Below, in pieces: positions 29,987-39,626 of a stretch of 64,000 bases of DNA (position 1 is the stretch's first letter; each line of letters starts with the position of its first letter). Both the position numbers and the translations under genes were made by a program. Below the pieces are notes generated by a model. It saw only the letters and a program-made list of their open reading frames with translations, did not search any database and was not told where the DNA came from. Source of the DNA: Entomomonas sp. E2T0 (lineage in GTDB: Bacteria > Pseudomonadota > Gammaproteobacteria > Pseudomonadales > Pseudomonadaceae); the NCBI RefSeq assembly GCF_025985425.1, contig NZ_CP094972.1, forward strand, positions 620,001 through 684,000, in the 5' to 3' direction.

Positions 29987-30802
29987 TTAAGGCCTTTCAC
30001 CCGACCTTAACCTATTTTCAATATCAGTTAATACGGGTAATAAATCAGCTACTGTATCAATAACATAATGAGCACCTGTAGCTTGCATTTTTGCAGTGGC
30101 TTGCTGACGTAATTTATCTTGTTCTATTAGATCTAACGCTTGCCATTCTTCTAAACTAAGCCCTACTTCATTGCCACTGATAGACACAGCAACTGTCCAT
30201 GTACCTGCATTTAATCCCTCTTCTATACCAACTCCTGTATCATCTACTTTAACCACTGTATAAGGAGGCCATACCCCCAAATCAGCGAATGTTTGATACA
30301 TCATTAATGGGGATGGCCTACCTGCAGCTAGATCACCTGCACAGACTAAATTATCTGGGCTATAACCAGCTTTTACAGCAATAGGTAACAACTTTTCCAT
30401 AATAGGTCTGTTATAACCTGTAGTAGAACCAATTTTAATGCCCCTGTAACGTAAGGTATTGATAAGCTCGATAGTTCCTGGAACAAAATCAGAAAAATCT
30501 TCTACTACCTCTGCATTCATAGGAGTAAATACCTCATACAAATGCTCTGCATCTGCATTTGTTGGTCTAGCTCCATATTGTTGTAACCATTGCTGGTTAA
30601 TCTCTGGAATAGCTAACAACGCTTTAATATGATCTAACTTTGCCATACCCATAGGACCGCGTGCTTGCTCTATGGATAATTGGACATTGAATTTTTCGAA
30701 CAGCTTTACAAAAGCACCCATTGGCGCACAAGAGCCGAAGTCAATTACTGTACCAGCCCAATCAAAAACAACGGCTGTTAACTGGTGTTGAGGTTGATTC
30801 AT
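29987..30802 (-). CDS. phnX: Phosphonoacetaldehyde hydrolase
   Basis: A 271-residue HAD enzyme that splits the C-P bond of phosphonoacetaldehyde to acetaldehyde and phosphate. Nucleophile Asp14 lies in VVFDWAGTVIDFG, and the Schiff-base lysine that defines this subfamily is K55 in GPMGMAKLDHIKALL. GSTTGYNRPIM and KVDDTGVGIEEG complete the core. It is the last gene of the phosphonate operon and takes the product of PhnW. Confidence 0.95.
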   Translation of the reverse strand: MNQPQHQLTAVVFDWAGTVIDFGSCAPMGAFVKLFEKFNVQLSIEQARGPMGMAKLDHIKALLAIPEINQQWLQQYGARPTNADAEHLYEVFTPMNAEVVEDFSDFVPGTIELINTLRYRGIKIGSTTGYNRPIMEKLLPIAVKAGYSPDNLVCAGDLAAGRPSPLMMYQTFADLGVWPPYTVVKVDDTGVGIEEGLNAGTWTVAVSISGNEVGLSLEEWQALDLIEQDKLRQQATAKMQATGAHYVIDTVADLLPVLTDIENRLRSGERP

Positions 30803-30830
30803 CGTTTAATCTCTTATTCTTCAAAAGTAG

Positions 30831-31937
30831 CTAGTTAATTTGAATATTCATCTGTTGCATACAAAAATTCATGGCACTAATAACCTGATGCATTTCTTTC
30901 TCACCAATGGCACCTATACAACCCACACGAAATGTTTCAATAGCTGTTAACTTACCAGGATATAACATAAATCCTGCTGCTTTTACGTGAGCATAAAACT
31001 GTTTAAAATCATAGTGATTATCTTGTGGTGCTAAAAAAGTGATAATGATGGGTGAAATATATTCTGGTTTTAAGAAAGGTTTAAACCCTAACTGACCTAA
31101 CCCCTTTAATAACACTTGGCAATTATTGTTATAACGCACTAATCTTACAGTTTGCCCACCTTCTTCTATAAATTGTTCCATAGCTTCTGCTAAAGCAGCC
31201 ACTACATGAGTAGGTGGAGTAAAACGCCATTGCCCTGTACGCTCCATATAAATGTACTGATCGTACAAATCCATTGCCAATGAATGACTATTTCCTTCAC
31301 AGCTATCCAATATAGCTTTGCGAATAAATACAAAACCCATCCCTGGCACACCCTCTAAACATTTACCACTAGCAGAAATAAGGGCATCAAATACAATTTC
31401 ATTAGCACTAATTGGTAAAGCACCAAAAGAGCTCATTGCATCAACTATTAGACCAAGTCCTAACCGTTGACAAAGATCGCTCACTGCCACTAAAGGGTTA
31501 GCAATCCCTGTTCCTGTTTCGCAATGAATTAAACCAATATGGGTAATACTAGGATCTGCAACAACTGCTTCTTCAACAGCTTTAACACTTATAGGCTCAC
31601 TTTCTGATTGAGTTAAGACAGTAGTCTGACGCCCCATCATTGTGGCTAATTTAGCCATACGCTTACAGTATGCACCATTATCCAGTACTAAAAGATGTCC
31701 TTTTTTAGGGACTACTGTAGCAATAGCAGCTTCCACAGAAAATGTACCACTACCTTGTAATGGAACAACCACATAATCTTGTTGACCATCAATAACGTCT
31801 AATAATTGTTGGCGTAACTTAGCAGTTATAGTATTAAAATCTGCATCCCACGATCCCCAATCCTTCAACATCGCTAGTTTAGTACGTAATGTCGTAGTCA
31901 AAGGACCAGGGGTTAAAAGAATATTATCTCTATCCAT
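30831..31937 (-). CDS. phnW: 2-aminoethylphosphonate:pyruvate transaminase
   Basis: A 368-residue class V PLP aminotransferase converting 2-aminoethylphosphonate and pyruvate to phosphonoacetaldehyde and alanine. LLTPGPLTTT at the start, VPLQGSGTFSVEA, the PLP-region VDAMSSFGALP and the Schiff-base Lys in SASGKCLEGVPGMGF are diagnostic. It lies 30 bp after the permease gene and 28 bp before phnX. Confidence 0.96.
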   Translation of the reverse strand: MDRDNILLTPGPLTTTLRTKLAMLKDWGSWDADFNTITAKLRQQLLDVIDGQQDYVVVPLQGSGTFSVEAAIATVVPKKGHLLVLDNGAYCKRMAKLATMMGRQTTVLTQSESEPISVKAVEEAVVADPSITHIGLIHCETGTGIANPLVAVSDLCQRLGLGLIVDAMSSFGALPISANEIVFDALISASGKCLEGVPGMGFVFIRKAILDSCEGNSHSLAMDLYDQYIYMERTGQWRFTPPTHVVAALAEAMEQFIEEGGQTVRLVRYNNNCQVLLKGLGQLGFKPFLKPEYISPIIITFLAPQDNHYDFKQFYAHVKAAGFMLYPGKLTAIETFRVGCIGAIGEKEMHQVISAMNFCMQQMNIQIN

Positions 31938-31967
31938 CTTATTTCCAAAAAATACTTATTATGAATG

Positions 31968-33695
31968 TTAGCTATTACGCCAACGTTGAGTTCGTTTATT
32001 AACAAACTTTCCTAGCAACAGATAAGCACCTGTTACTACAATTGAAATAACTGTAATCATCACTGCCATAGCTGTAGCGCCACCCATATCACCCGCATCA
32101 TCTAAATTCAAAATAGCTACAGAAGCTAATTGGGTTTCTGGTGAATACAAGAAGATAACCGCAGAAATAGTTGTCATTGCGTTGATAAAAAAGTAACGGG
32201 AAATATCCAGCAAACTAGGCAGACAAATTGGCAAGGTTACCCGCCACATAGTTTTATAAAAAGGAACTTTGAGTGAAGCAGATACTGCTTCAAATTCCCA
32301 ATCAATAGCCTTTAATGCAGTAACCATTGTCATATGACTAGTCGTATAAAAATGGATAACTGTACACATAATCAGTAAAATCATGGTTTGGTATAAACCA
32401 TTTAAGGGATTGCTAGGTGCATTAAAAAAGAAGATATAGCCCAAGCCCAATACTAAACCTGGTACAGCCATAGGTAACATCACTAACAAACGAATCAATG
32501 GTCTTAAAGCATCAAAGCCCTTAGTCTTCTCAAGCATATAAGCGCCCAAGAAAACCAATGTAGTACCAATGATAGTGGTTCCCAATGCCAAGATTAAGCT
32601 ATTGATAATTGCTCCCCCTAATTCAGAATCTATTAATGCAGACTGATAATTTAATAAACTTAAATTAAGGTTATATGGCCAAAAACTAACAAAAGATGCA
32701 TATACTGCCATAAAGAACATGGCTAACACCAAGCTACAAATCACTACACAATATATCGACATTGCTATATCAAAACTACGCTTAGGCTTTACTACCAACG
32801 TTACCGCTCGCGCACTCAGTGAGGCAGTTTGTTTACGCCTAATAAAATAATCCACGACAAAGGTTAACAACGCAGGTAATAACAATAATAAAGCAACCAC
32901 TGCTCCTTGCTGAAAATCCTGCTGACCAATGATTAAACGAAAAATATCAGTAGCCAATACATCAAAATCACCACCAACAATTTTAGGTACACCAAAATCT
33001 GTCATCACTAAAGTAAAAGATACTAATGAGGCAGAAATAACTCCATATTTAGCGCTGGGTAATGTCACTGTAAAAAACTTACGAAGTGTTGATGTTCCCA
33101 TCGCGTCCGCTGCTTCATATAGACGTCCATCAGCAAGGGATAAAGAAGTGACTAGAATCATCAACACATGGGGGAAAATAGCAAAACACTCAGCAAGTAC
33201 AATACCTGACGCACCATAAATGCTTTCAAAACCTAATAATTGCCAGAATGATTTAGCAATTCCCTGATTACCAAACCAATATATTAATGAAATAGCGGCT
33301 AACAACGAGGGAGCCAATAGAGGTAGTAATGTAATACTACGCATTATTCCCTTAAAGCGCATACAACTTCTTGTTAAGGCATAAGCAAAAGTAAATGCTA
33401 ATGGAATAACAATTAATGTCACTAATGTGGATACAAATAAACTATTGCCTAAACTTCTTAATAAACTAAGTGAGCTAAGGTAGCTAACAATAGCTACCCA
33501 ACCTGAACTATTTATACGATCTTCTGTATAAATCTGCCCTATAATTGCCACAAGCGGTGCAGCTAAAAATATTAATAACAAGAATAAGATTATCAGTAGC
33601 ACCGATAAAATTAACCACTGATTACCTTTTACACTCTTTAGCCAATAACTATTAATTGGTTGCTTACTTGCTATCAATAACTCTGTCTGCATCAT
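31968..33695 (-). CDS. phnU: 2-aminoethylphosphonate ABC transporter permease (double-domain)
   Basis: A 575-residue inner-membrane permease with two tandem BinPD_transp_1 domains (about residues 90-280 and 355-560) and about 12 helices. Each half has an EAA loop: YEAADAMGTSTLRKFFTVTLP and FEAVSASLKVPFYKTMWRVTLP. One chain thus does the work of separate PhnU and PhnV proteins, as in the phosphonate variant with PhnS2/PhnU2-type components. It overlaps the ATPase gene by 4 bp. Confidence 0.9.
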   Translation of the reverse strand: MMQTELLIASKQPINSYWLKSVKGNQWLILSVLLIILFLLLIFLAAPLVAIIGQIYTEDRINSSGWVAIVSYLSSLSLLRSLGNSLFVSTLVTLIVIPLAFTFAYALTRSCMRFKGIMRSITLLPLLAPSLLAAISLIYWFGNQGIAKSFWQLLGFESIYGASGIVLAECFAIFPHVLMILVTSLSLADGRLYEAADAMGTSTLRKFFTVTLPSAKYGVISASLVSFTLVMTDFGVPKIVGGDFDVLATDIFRLIIGQQDFQQGAVVALLLLLPALLTFVVDYFIRRKQTASLSARAVTLVVKPKRSFDIAMSIYCVVICSLVLAMFFMAVYASFVSFWPYNLNLSLLNYQSALIDSELGGAIINSLILALGTTIIGTTLVFLGAYMLEKTKGFDALRPLIRLLVMLPMAVPGLVLGLGYIFFFNAPSNPLNGLYQTMILLIMCTVIHFYTTSHMTMVTALKAIDWEFEAVSASLKVPFYKTMWRVTLPICLPSLLDISRYFFINAMTTISAVIFLYSPETQLASVAILNLDDAGDMGGATAMAVMITVISIVVTGAYLLLGKFVNKRTQRWRNS

Positions 33696-34780
33696 AACTC
33701 TTTCACTGGAAAAACATTAACGCGCTCAGGACGTATAGCAAACTGTAAATTAGCCCCTTGCTGTACATTAAGGTCATACATTTGATTTAATGAAAATTGC
33801 AGTTGTAGTGATTGATTAGCTAAACGATCAACCTGCAATTCAGCTAAACATTTCCCCCCAAGAAATTCGATATTTTTTATAATACCTGTACAGTTGTTTG
33901 TATCATTAGCAGGTAATTGTTCAACTACTCTATCTTCAGGACGTAAATAGAGTTTAACCTTATCCCCCTGAGTAAATGCTGTATGATGTGGTTGTTCACA
34001 CTTTAAGCGTAAATCCCCACAACGAAACCATTGATTTCCCTCAGCAATAGCATCTAGACAGTTTATTTTCCCTACAAAATTAGCTACAAAAGGAGACACT
34101 GGATGACTATAAACTTCTAATGGTGTATCGACTTGTTCAATAACACCATGGTTCATCACCACTACTCGATCCGCAATAGATAAAGCTTCTTCCTGATCAT
34201 GGGTTACCATAATAGTAGTTAAGCCTAATTGTTTTTGTAGACTACAAATTTCATTGCGTAAATGCACTCGTACCGTGGCATCTAAAGCAGATAATGGTTC
34301 ATCTAACAACAATAAATTGGGCGCAGTTGCTAACGCTCTAGCCAATGCAATTCTTTGTTGTTGACCACCTGACATTTGAGCAGGGTATTTATTACCACTA
34401 TCAGGTAAACCTATCAAAACTAATAGCTCGTCCACCCGTTGTTTAATAGCTGTTTTTGTCTGTTTACGATTAACTAAACCATAAGCAATATTTTCTGCAA
34501 TAGTTAAATTAGGAAATAGTGCATAAGATTGAAATACAATACCGTAATCACGTTCTGCTGGTGGTAAATAACTTATGTCTTTTCCTTGTTGGAGAATCGT
34601 CCCTGATGATTGTCGCTCCAAACCTGCAATGATCCTTAATAGAGTAGTTTTTCCACAACCTGAAGGGCCTAAAAAACATATTAGTTCACCTTGTTTAATA
34701 GTAAGATTAATATCATTAAGAGCAATAAACTTGCCAAACTGCTTACAGATATGATCTAACCGTAAATAGGTATTACTCAT
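33692..34780 (-). CDS. phnT: 2-aminoethylphosphonate ABC transporter ATPase
   Basis: A 362-residue ABC ATPase of the CysA/PotA group: Walker A GPSGCGKTT, signature MSGGQQQRIALARAL, Walker B LLLLDEPLSALD, H-loop VTHDQEEA, and a C-terminal TOBE domain (about residues 270-360). I place the start at the ATG at 34780 (MSNTYLRL), which has an AAGGA site. An ORF start at 34831 would overlap phnS by 26 bp. It powers uptake of 2-aminoethylphosphonate through the neighbouring permease. Confidence 0.92.
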   Translation of the reverse strand: MSNTYLRLDHICKQFGKFIALNDINLTIKQGELICFLGPSGCGKTTLLRIIAGLERQSSGTILQQGKDISYLPPAERDYGIVFQSYALFPNLTIAENIAYGLVNRKQTKTAIKQRVDELLVLIGLPDSGNKYPAQMSGGQQQRIALARALATAPNLLLLDEPLSALDATVRVHLRNEICSLQKQLGLTTIMVTHDQEEALSIADRVVVMNHGVIEQVDTPLEVYSHPVSPFVANFVGKINCLDAIAEGNQWFRCGDLRLKCEQPHHTAFTQGDKVKLYLRPEDRVVEQLPANDTNNCTGIIKNIEFLGGKCLAELQVDRLANQSLQLQFSLNQMYDLNVQQGANLQFAIRPERVNVFPVKEL

Positions 34781-34805
34781 TAATAGCATTTCCTTAAAAT
34801 CACTA

Positions 34806-35837
34806 CTACTTAGGCTCTGATTTATTGGCATAACGTGAACTCCACTCTTTTAAAATCACATCACGCTGCTTAGCTGCATAATCAAAATCCATCTTAATTA
34901 AACGCTGTTCATAATCATCAGGAATATTAGCTAACTTAGGAGCAACATTAGGCTGTCCCGTAATTGCAAAGCTTTTACCATATAGCTTCATTGCATCTGT
35001 ACTTGAAGCCCAATCTGCTAACGTTTTTGCTGCGGCTAAATTCTTTGTTCCTTTGTGGATGGCAAAAGCTTCAACATCCCAACCTAATCCTTCTTTAGGA
35101 AAAACTAAATCAATAGGCGCACCTTTTGCTTTATTAGTATGGCCACGATACTCAAAAGAGATGCCTATTACATACTCACCCGTTGCGGCCATATTGCAAG
35201 GTTTAGAACCAGAATGGGTATACTGTGCCATATTCTTGTGCAATCCATCCATAAACTGCCAACCACTACCTTTACCTTGCTCATCTCCCCATATCTGCAA
35301 CCAACTAACCACATCAAAATAACCAGTACCTGATGAGGTAGGATCAGGCATTACAATCTGTCCTTGATAAACTGGTTTTAATAAGTCTTGCCAGCTTTCA
35401 GGTTTAGGAATCTTTCTTTTTTCAGCTTCTGCTGTATTGAAACAAAGAACAGCTCCTGTAACATCAAGCCCCCACCAATAAGGTGGATTCTCACTATCAC
35501 GATAAGCAGCCTTAATATTAGAGAAATTAGAGGGGGCATAAGCCTCTAACATTCCTTGTTGCTTCAATACCCCCAAACCAGTAATCGCTACCCCCCAAAC
35601 CACATCAGCTTTAGGATTATTTTTTTCAGCCAATAGTTTAGAAACAATAACACCTGTTGAGTCACGCACTATTCGTAATTGAATTTCTGGATGAGCCTTA
35701 TTAAAAGCCCGTTGATATGCCTTAATTTGATCTGTCTCTAATGCAGTATAGACAGTTAATTGACTCTTTTCCGCTAATGCTTGTACAGAAAACGCCAACC
35801 CTAGACCCGTTATAACTATTGATTTCCATAAACTCAT
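34806..35837 (-). CDS. phnS: 2-aminoethylphosphonate-binding periplasmic protein
   Basis: A 343-residue type 2 periplasmic binding protein with a cleaved signal peptide (LGLAFSVQALA, cut near residue 22). The mature part starts with SQLTVYTALETDQIKAYQ and contains ADVVWGVAITG and MPDPTSSGTGYFDVVSW, as in the iron/aminoethylphosphonate-binding group of extracellular solute-binding proteins. First gene of phnS-T-U-W-X. The catabolic genes in the same operon fix the ligand with good confidence. No dedicated regulator gene is in the operon. Confidence 0.9.
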   Translation of the reverse strand: MSLWKSIVITGLGLAFSVQALAEKSQLTVYTALETDQIKAYQRAFNKAHPEIQLRIVRDSTGVIVSKLLAEKNNPKADVVWGVAITGLGVLKQQGMLEAYAPSNFSNIKAAYRDSENPPYWWGLDVTGAVLCFNTAEAEKRKIPKPESWQDLLKPVYQGQIVMPDPTSSGTGYFDVVSWLQIWGDEQGKGSGWQFMDGLHKNMAQYTHSGSKPCNMAATGEYVIGISFEYRGHTNKAKGAPIDLVFPKEGLGWDVEAFAIHKGTKNLAAAKTLADWASSTDAMKLYGKSFAITGQPNVAPKLANIPDDYEQRLIKMDFDYAAKQRDVILKEWSSRYANKSEPK

Positions 35838-35866
35838 TTAAGTACCTATTTATCGATTCACTTAAA

Positions 35867-35902
35867 TAGAGTATAGAAACCTCATGTGTCATTTTTATGA
35901 CA
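35867..35902 (-). promoter_or_regulatory. Palindrome and -10 element before phnS
   Basis: TGTCAT-TTTT-ATGACA (35887-35902) is a perfect 6-bp dyad. On the minus strand TATACT (35867-35872) is a good -10, and the dyad covers the place of a poor -35. This suggests a regulator site for the phosphonate operon. It does not have the 11-bp direct-repeat spacing of a Pho box. Confidence 0.45.
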
Positions 35903-36047
35903 ATATGAAAATTTCTTAAAAATGTTTTTTAAACAATTTTAAACAGTTTAGTTATATATATTTACAGCCTGTCATAATCGGTTAAGGTTATTTTATAGGT
36001 TTCAACATAAACTTAATTGGTAGTTTATAGAAAGGTAGTTTTGTTTA

Positions 36048-36518
36048 ATGTTAAGTTTACGGCCAATATTATTGTTAATTTTAGTACTCACTGTACAAAC
36101 AAGTTTTGCAGAAAATGAGCGCAAGGACTTTTGGCAATTTCAAACCAGCGTCTATACTAAACATTTTCACCCAAATCCTGAGCATAACAACCACCAAGAA
36201 TTGATAGGTATTGACTATAACCTTTCTTCTGGTTGGTTCTTTGGAGGGGCTACTTTTCGTAACTCTTTTCGACAACGCTCAGTCTATGCCTATGCAGGGA
36301 AACGTTTTGAACTAGAAGACACCCCTTTTTATGCTCGCATATCAGGTGGTTTAATTCATGGTTATCATGGTAAATATCAACATAAGATACCAATGAATGG
36401 CTTAGGCATAGCGCCTGCTATTATTCCTTCTGTTGGAGTTCAAGTAGATAGACTTAGTACAGAAGTTATATTATTAGGCTTTAATGCAATGATGGTTAAT
36501 GTTGGTTTTAAACTTTAA
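36048..36518 (+). CDS. Small exported beta-barrel-like protein, function unknown
   Basis: A 156-residue protein with a signal peptide (PILLLILVLTVQTSFA). The mature part alternates aromatic and polar residues (SGWFFGGATFRNSFRQ, YAYAGKRF, ARISGGLIHGYHG) and ends VNVGFKL with a terminal hydrophobic/aromatic pattern, as expected of an eight-stranded outer-membrane barrel. The blocks YTKHFHPNPEHNNHQ and APAIIPSVGV recall a Pseudomonas protein often labelled, without evidence, as a glycerol-3-phosphate transporter. The conserved His residues could be catalytic, PagP-like, but I make no functional call. Confidence 0.7.
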   Translation: MLSLRPILLLILVLTVQTSFAENERKDFWQFQTSVYTKHFHPNPEHNNHQELIGIDYNLSSGWFFGGATFRNSFRQRSVYAYAGKRFELEDTPFYARISGGLIHGYHGKYQHKIPMNGLGIAPAIIPSVGVQVDRLSTEVILLGFNAMMVNVGFKL

Positions 36519-36542
36519 AAAGAAGGCTGCCAAAGCAGCCTT
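36513..36542 (-). terminator. Terminator of pdxST
   Basis: GC-rich stem AAGGCTGC/GCAGCCTT (36523-36530 and 36535-36542) with a CAAA loop; on the minus strand it is followed by CTTTTT. It lies 8 bp after the pdxT stop. Confidence 0.8.
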
Positions 36543-36550
36543 AAAAACTG

Positions 36551-37120
36551 TTAATTAATTTTCTTAATAAAATACTCAAATATTTGAGCATCATTGGTTA
36601 ATTCAGGATGAAAAGCCATCACCAAGATGTTATCTTGCTCTGCCATTACAATCTTATCTTCAATTGTAGCAAGCACTTTCACACCATCACCAACCGACTG
36701 AATAAAAGGTGCTCGGATAAATACTGCAGGAATTGTTTCAGCGATACCTTTAACAGATAAGACTGCTTCAAAACTATCGACTTGTCTGCCAAAGCCATTA
36801 CGCTCCACAGTAATATCTATTAACCCTAATGGCATAACCTTACCATCTGAATTAACGATATTTTTCCCACATAAAATTAGCCCAGCACACGTCCCCATCA
36901 CAGGATGTTTTTTTGCAAACTGCTTAATTTTTTCATATAAACCATGTTGCTGAATTAGACGACTAATTACCGTAGATTCTCCACCAGGAATAATCAAACC
37001 ATCAATATCTTCTAAATCATCAACATGCTTAACAGGTACACCTTTTACTTGCAATCGCTCAAGCATTTGCAAGTGTTCAGCGATTGCACCTTGTAACGCT
37101 AAAACACCAATGGTTTTCAT
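36551..37120 (-). CDS. pdxT: Pyridoxal 5'-phosphate synthase glutaminase subunit
   Basis: A 189-residue class I glutaminase that feeds ammonia to PdxS. The nucleophile is in GTCAGLILC and the His/Glu pair in AFHPELTND; PGGESTVI is the oxyanion region. The start is the ATG at 37120 (MKTIGVLALQG), one base after the pdxS stop; longer starts would read back into pdxS. With PdxS it forms the deoxyxylulose-phosphate-independent vitamin B6 pathway, which is uncommon in Pseudomonas, where pdxA/pdxJ is the usual route. Confidence 0.95.
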   Translation of the reverse strand: MKTIGVLALQGAIAEHLQMLERLQVKGVPVKHVDDLEDIDGLIIPGGESTVISRLIQQHGLYEKIKQFAKKHPVMGTCAGLILCGKNIVNSDGKVMPLGLIDITVERNGFGRQVDSFEAVLSVKGIAETIPAVFIRAPFIQSVGDGVKVLATIEDKIVMAEQDNILVMAFHPELTNDAQIFEYFIKKIN

Positions 37121-37121
37121 A

Positions 37122-38012
37122 CTACCAGCCTCTATCTTGCATCCGTTCTGCATCAGACAATCTAGAGATCTCAATACCTTTCATTGGTGTACCTAAACCT
37201 TTAGAGAGTTCAGCTAATAGTTTATAGTCTTGATAATTGGTAGTGGCTTGCACAATAGCTTTAGCAAACTTCTCTGGATTATCTGATTTAAAAATACCAG
37301 AGCCTACAAACACACCATCTGCACCTAAACTCATCATTAACGCTGCATCCGCTGGAGTAGCCACACCACCAGCCGCAAAGTTAACAACAGGTAATTTACC
37401 TAGTTTTTTTACTTCTTTTACTAGCTCATAAGGTGCGCCTATATCTTTAGCAAAGGTCATCAATTCATCATCACATTTGCTTGCTAAAATACGAATTTGC
37501 TCGTTCACTTTACGAATATGACGCACCGCTTCAACAATATTGCCAGTCCCTGGCTCGCCTTTAGTACGTAGCATAGAAGCTCCTTCACCTATACGACGTA
37601 AGGCTTCTCCTAAATCACGGCAACCGCATACAAACGGCACAGTATATTCACTTTTTAATAAGTGATATTGTTCATCTGCCGGCGTTAACACTTCACTTTC
37701 ATCAATATAGTCAACACCCATAGCTTCTAAAATACGAGCTTCACTAATATGTCCAATTCGTGCTTTAGCCATTACAGGAATGGTCACTGCATTCATTACT
37801 TCTTCTACAATAGTAGGATCAGCCATTCTCGCCACACCGCCAGCAGCACGGATATCCGAAGGTACGCGCTCCAATGCCATTACAGCTACAGCACCTGCTG
37901 CTTCAGCAATTTTTGCTTGCTCAGCATTAATCACATCCATGATTACACCGCCTTTTTGCATTTGCGCCATACCACGTTTAACTGTTTCTGAACCTACAAT
38001 TTTAGTTGTCAC
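37122..38012 (-). CDS. pdxS: Pyridoxal 5'-phosphate synthase synthase subunit
   Basis: A 296-residue TIM-barrel protein that makes PLP from ribose 5-phosphate, glyceraldehyde 3-phosphate and ammonia. [16 protein letters not shown], the [11 protein letters not shown] lysine region (reads [11 protein letters not shown]) and [12 protein letters not shown] are hallmark blocks. The start is a GTG at 38012 with AGGAG 8 bases upstream; an upstream GTG at 38021 is too close to that site. Divergent from a MocR-type regulator. Confidence 0.95.
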   Translation of the reverse strand: MTTKIVGSETVKRGMAQMQKGGVIMDVINAEQAKIAEAAGAVAVMALERVPSDIRAAGGVARMADPTIVEEVMNAVTIPVMAKARIGHISEARILEAMGVDYIDESEVLTPADEQYHLLKSEYTVPFVCGCRDLGEALRRIGEGASMLRTKGEPGTGNIVEAVRHIRKVNEQIRILASKCDDELMTFAKDIGAPYELVKEVKKLGKLPVVNFAAGGVATPADAALMMSLGADGVFVGSGIFKSDNPEKFAKAIVQATTNYQDYKLLAELSKGLGTPMKGIEISRLSDAERMQDRGW

Positions 38013-38081
38013 TCTAAGCACTCCTGTTATTTAACTAATTTTTTAGAGTGTTAAGAATAATCCTTTCCATAAAATAAAAAA

Positions 38082-38122
38082 CATCCAATTGGACTATATT
38101 TATACCATCCAATTTAACTATA
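38082..38122. promoter_or_regulatory. Direct repeats between pdxS and the MocR regulator, candidate PdxR site
   Basis: CATCCAATT-GGACTATA (38082-38098) and CATCCAATT-TAACTATA (38106-38122) are imperfect 17-bp direct repeats at 24-bp spacing, in the divergent promoter region. MocR/PdxR regulators are known to bind such spaced repeats. The second copy ends in a TATAAT that can act as a -10 for the regulator gene. Confidence 0.6.
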
Positions 38123-38157
38123 ATATCTTTAGCAATTTCTATTGATCGAGTGAGCCT

Positions 38158-39582
38158 ATGTGGGCATTAACCAGTAATCCAGCAAATAAACAACCCCTTT
38201 ACAAACAGATTGTTAACCATATTGAACAAGCTATTGAGAATGGACAATTACAAGCAGGGGAACGGTTACCTTCTGAACGACAATTAAGCACCTTACTGAA
38301 AGTCAATCGCTCAACTATTATCCATGCTTTGGATGAGCTCACTGATAGAGGAATCCTTATTCGTAAACTAGGTAGTGGAACCTATGTAAATGAGCAAAAA
38401 TGGGGGTTACAAAGTTATCCTTTAATTAATTGGCAGGCTACACCAGAAATTCTTTCTAAAAAAAGACAAGACTCATACTACCTACAAGCTAACCAGTTAC
38501 GGCAAAAAGCACACAGCCATCAACAACCTATATTAGACTTAGCCAATGGTGACTTACCTACAGATTTACTACCTACTCTTTCTTTACCAGAGTTTTCATG
38601 GCAAGAATTACTAACCCATGAGCAAGGTACAGAAGCCTCCCATTTAGGTTTAATTTCTTTTCGGCAAGCTGTCCAAAACTATTTACAACAACGTTTTAAA
38701 ATGACTGTGGCAACTGAGCAAATATTGATTACCTCTGGAGCTCAACAAGCTATCTTTCTTATTACTCAAGGCTTGCTAAAACCAGGTGATGCTATTGGTA
38801 TTGAAGCTCCCTCTTACTTTTATTCATTACCACTATTTCAAGCAGCAGGTTTACGTATTTATGCCATTCCAACAGACCAACAAGGTATAACATTAGACGG
38901 TTTAGAAAAACTACTTAATCAGCAGTCTATAAAAATGATTTTTCTTAACCCCATTTTTCAAAACCCTACTGGCTTTGTGATGACTGAGCATCGCAAAAAA
39001 CAATTACTTAACTACTGCTATAAAAAACGTATTCCTATTGTTGAAGATGATGCTTATAGTGCCTTGCCCTTTAATTCACAGCTAGATACTTCTCCTTTAA
39101 AAAAATTAGATAAACACCAGCAAGTAATTTATATTGGTTCACTTTCTAAATATATTGGCAAAAATATTCGAGCAGGATGGATGATTGCCCCCAAAGCTAT
39201 CGTTAATAAACTAGCTGATATACGGCAACAGCTAGATGCTGGACTTAGTGTTCTACCACAACTACTTGCTGAACACTACTTAACAGAACATAGCAGTACG
39301 CATCAACAATACTTACAAACTGCATTAACTAAAAGATCCCAACAATTAATACAATGGCTTAAAGAAAACTATCAACATAAATTAACTTTTCAACCACCAT
39401 TAGGCGGTTTTCATCTTTACACTCATTGCCTACAAAAAAATACCTATGACTTTAATAATTTATTAGATGAGTTGTTACAACAAAATATTATTGTAGCTAG
39501 AGGTACAGATTTTGGGGATACTCCTTATCATCTACGTTTTAGTTATGGACACTTTAACATAGCAAGCTTAGCTAAAAGGTGA
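38158..39582 (+). CDS. pdxR: MocR-family PLP-binding regulator (PdxR-like)
   Basis: A 474-residue fusion of an N-terminal GntR winged helix-turn-helix (about residues 10-75, GERLPSERQLSTLLKVNRSTI) and a fold-type I aminotransferase-like domain (about 115-474) with the PLP Schiff-base Lys in IGSLSKYIGKNIRAGWM. MocR regulators sense PLP. The gene is divergent from pdxST with repeat elements between them, the arrangement of PdxR activators of PLP synthesis. The gene symbol rests on this context. Confidence 0.85.
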   Translation: MWALTSNPANKQPLYKQIVNHIEQAIENGQLQAGERLPSERQLSTLLKVNRSTIIHALDELTDRGILIRKLGSGTYVNEQKWGLQSYPLINWQATPEILSKKRQDSYYLQANQLRQKAHSHQQPILDLANGDLPTDLLPTLSLPEFSWQELLTHEQGTEASHLGLISFRQAVQNYLQQRFKMTVATEQILITSGAQQAIFLITQGLLKPGDAIGIEAPSYFYSLPLFQAAGLRIYAIPTDQQGITLDGLEKLLNQQSIKMIFLNPIFQNPTGFVMTEHRKKQLLNYCYKKRIPIVEDDAYSALPFNSQLDTSPLKKLDKHQQVIYIGSLSKYIGKNIRAGWMIAPKAIVNKLADIRQQLDAGLSVLPQLLAEHYLTEHSSTHQQYLQTALTKRSQQLIQWLKENYQHKLTFQPPLGGFHLYTHCLQKNTYDFNNLLDELLQQNIIVARGTDFGDTPYHLRFSYGHFNIASLAKR

Positions 39583-39626
39583 TTTAATATACCCTTTATA
39601 ACATCAAAATAATGGAGAACTCAGCC

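Noticed and set aside
35881-35975. Pho box in front of phnS
   Set aside because: TGTCAT and CTGTCAT-like words occur, but not as direct repeats with 11-bp spacing; the TGTCAT pair is an inverted repeat.
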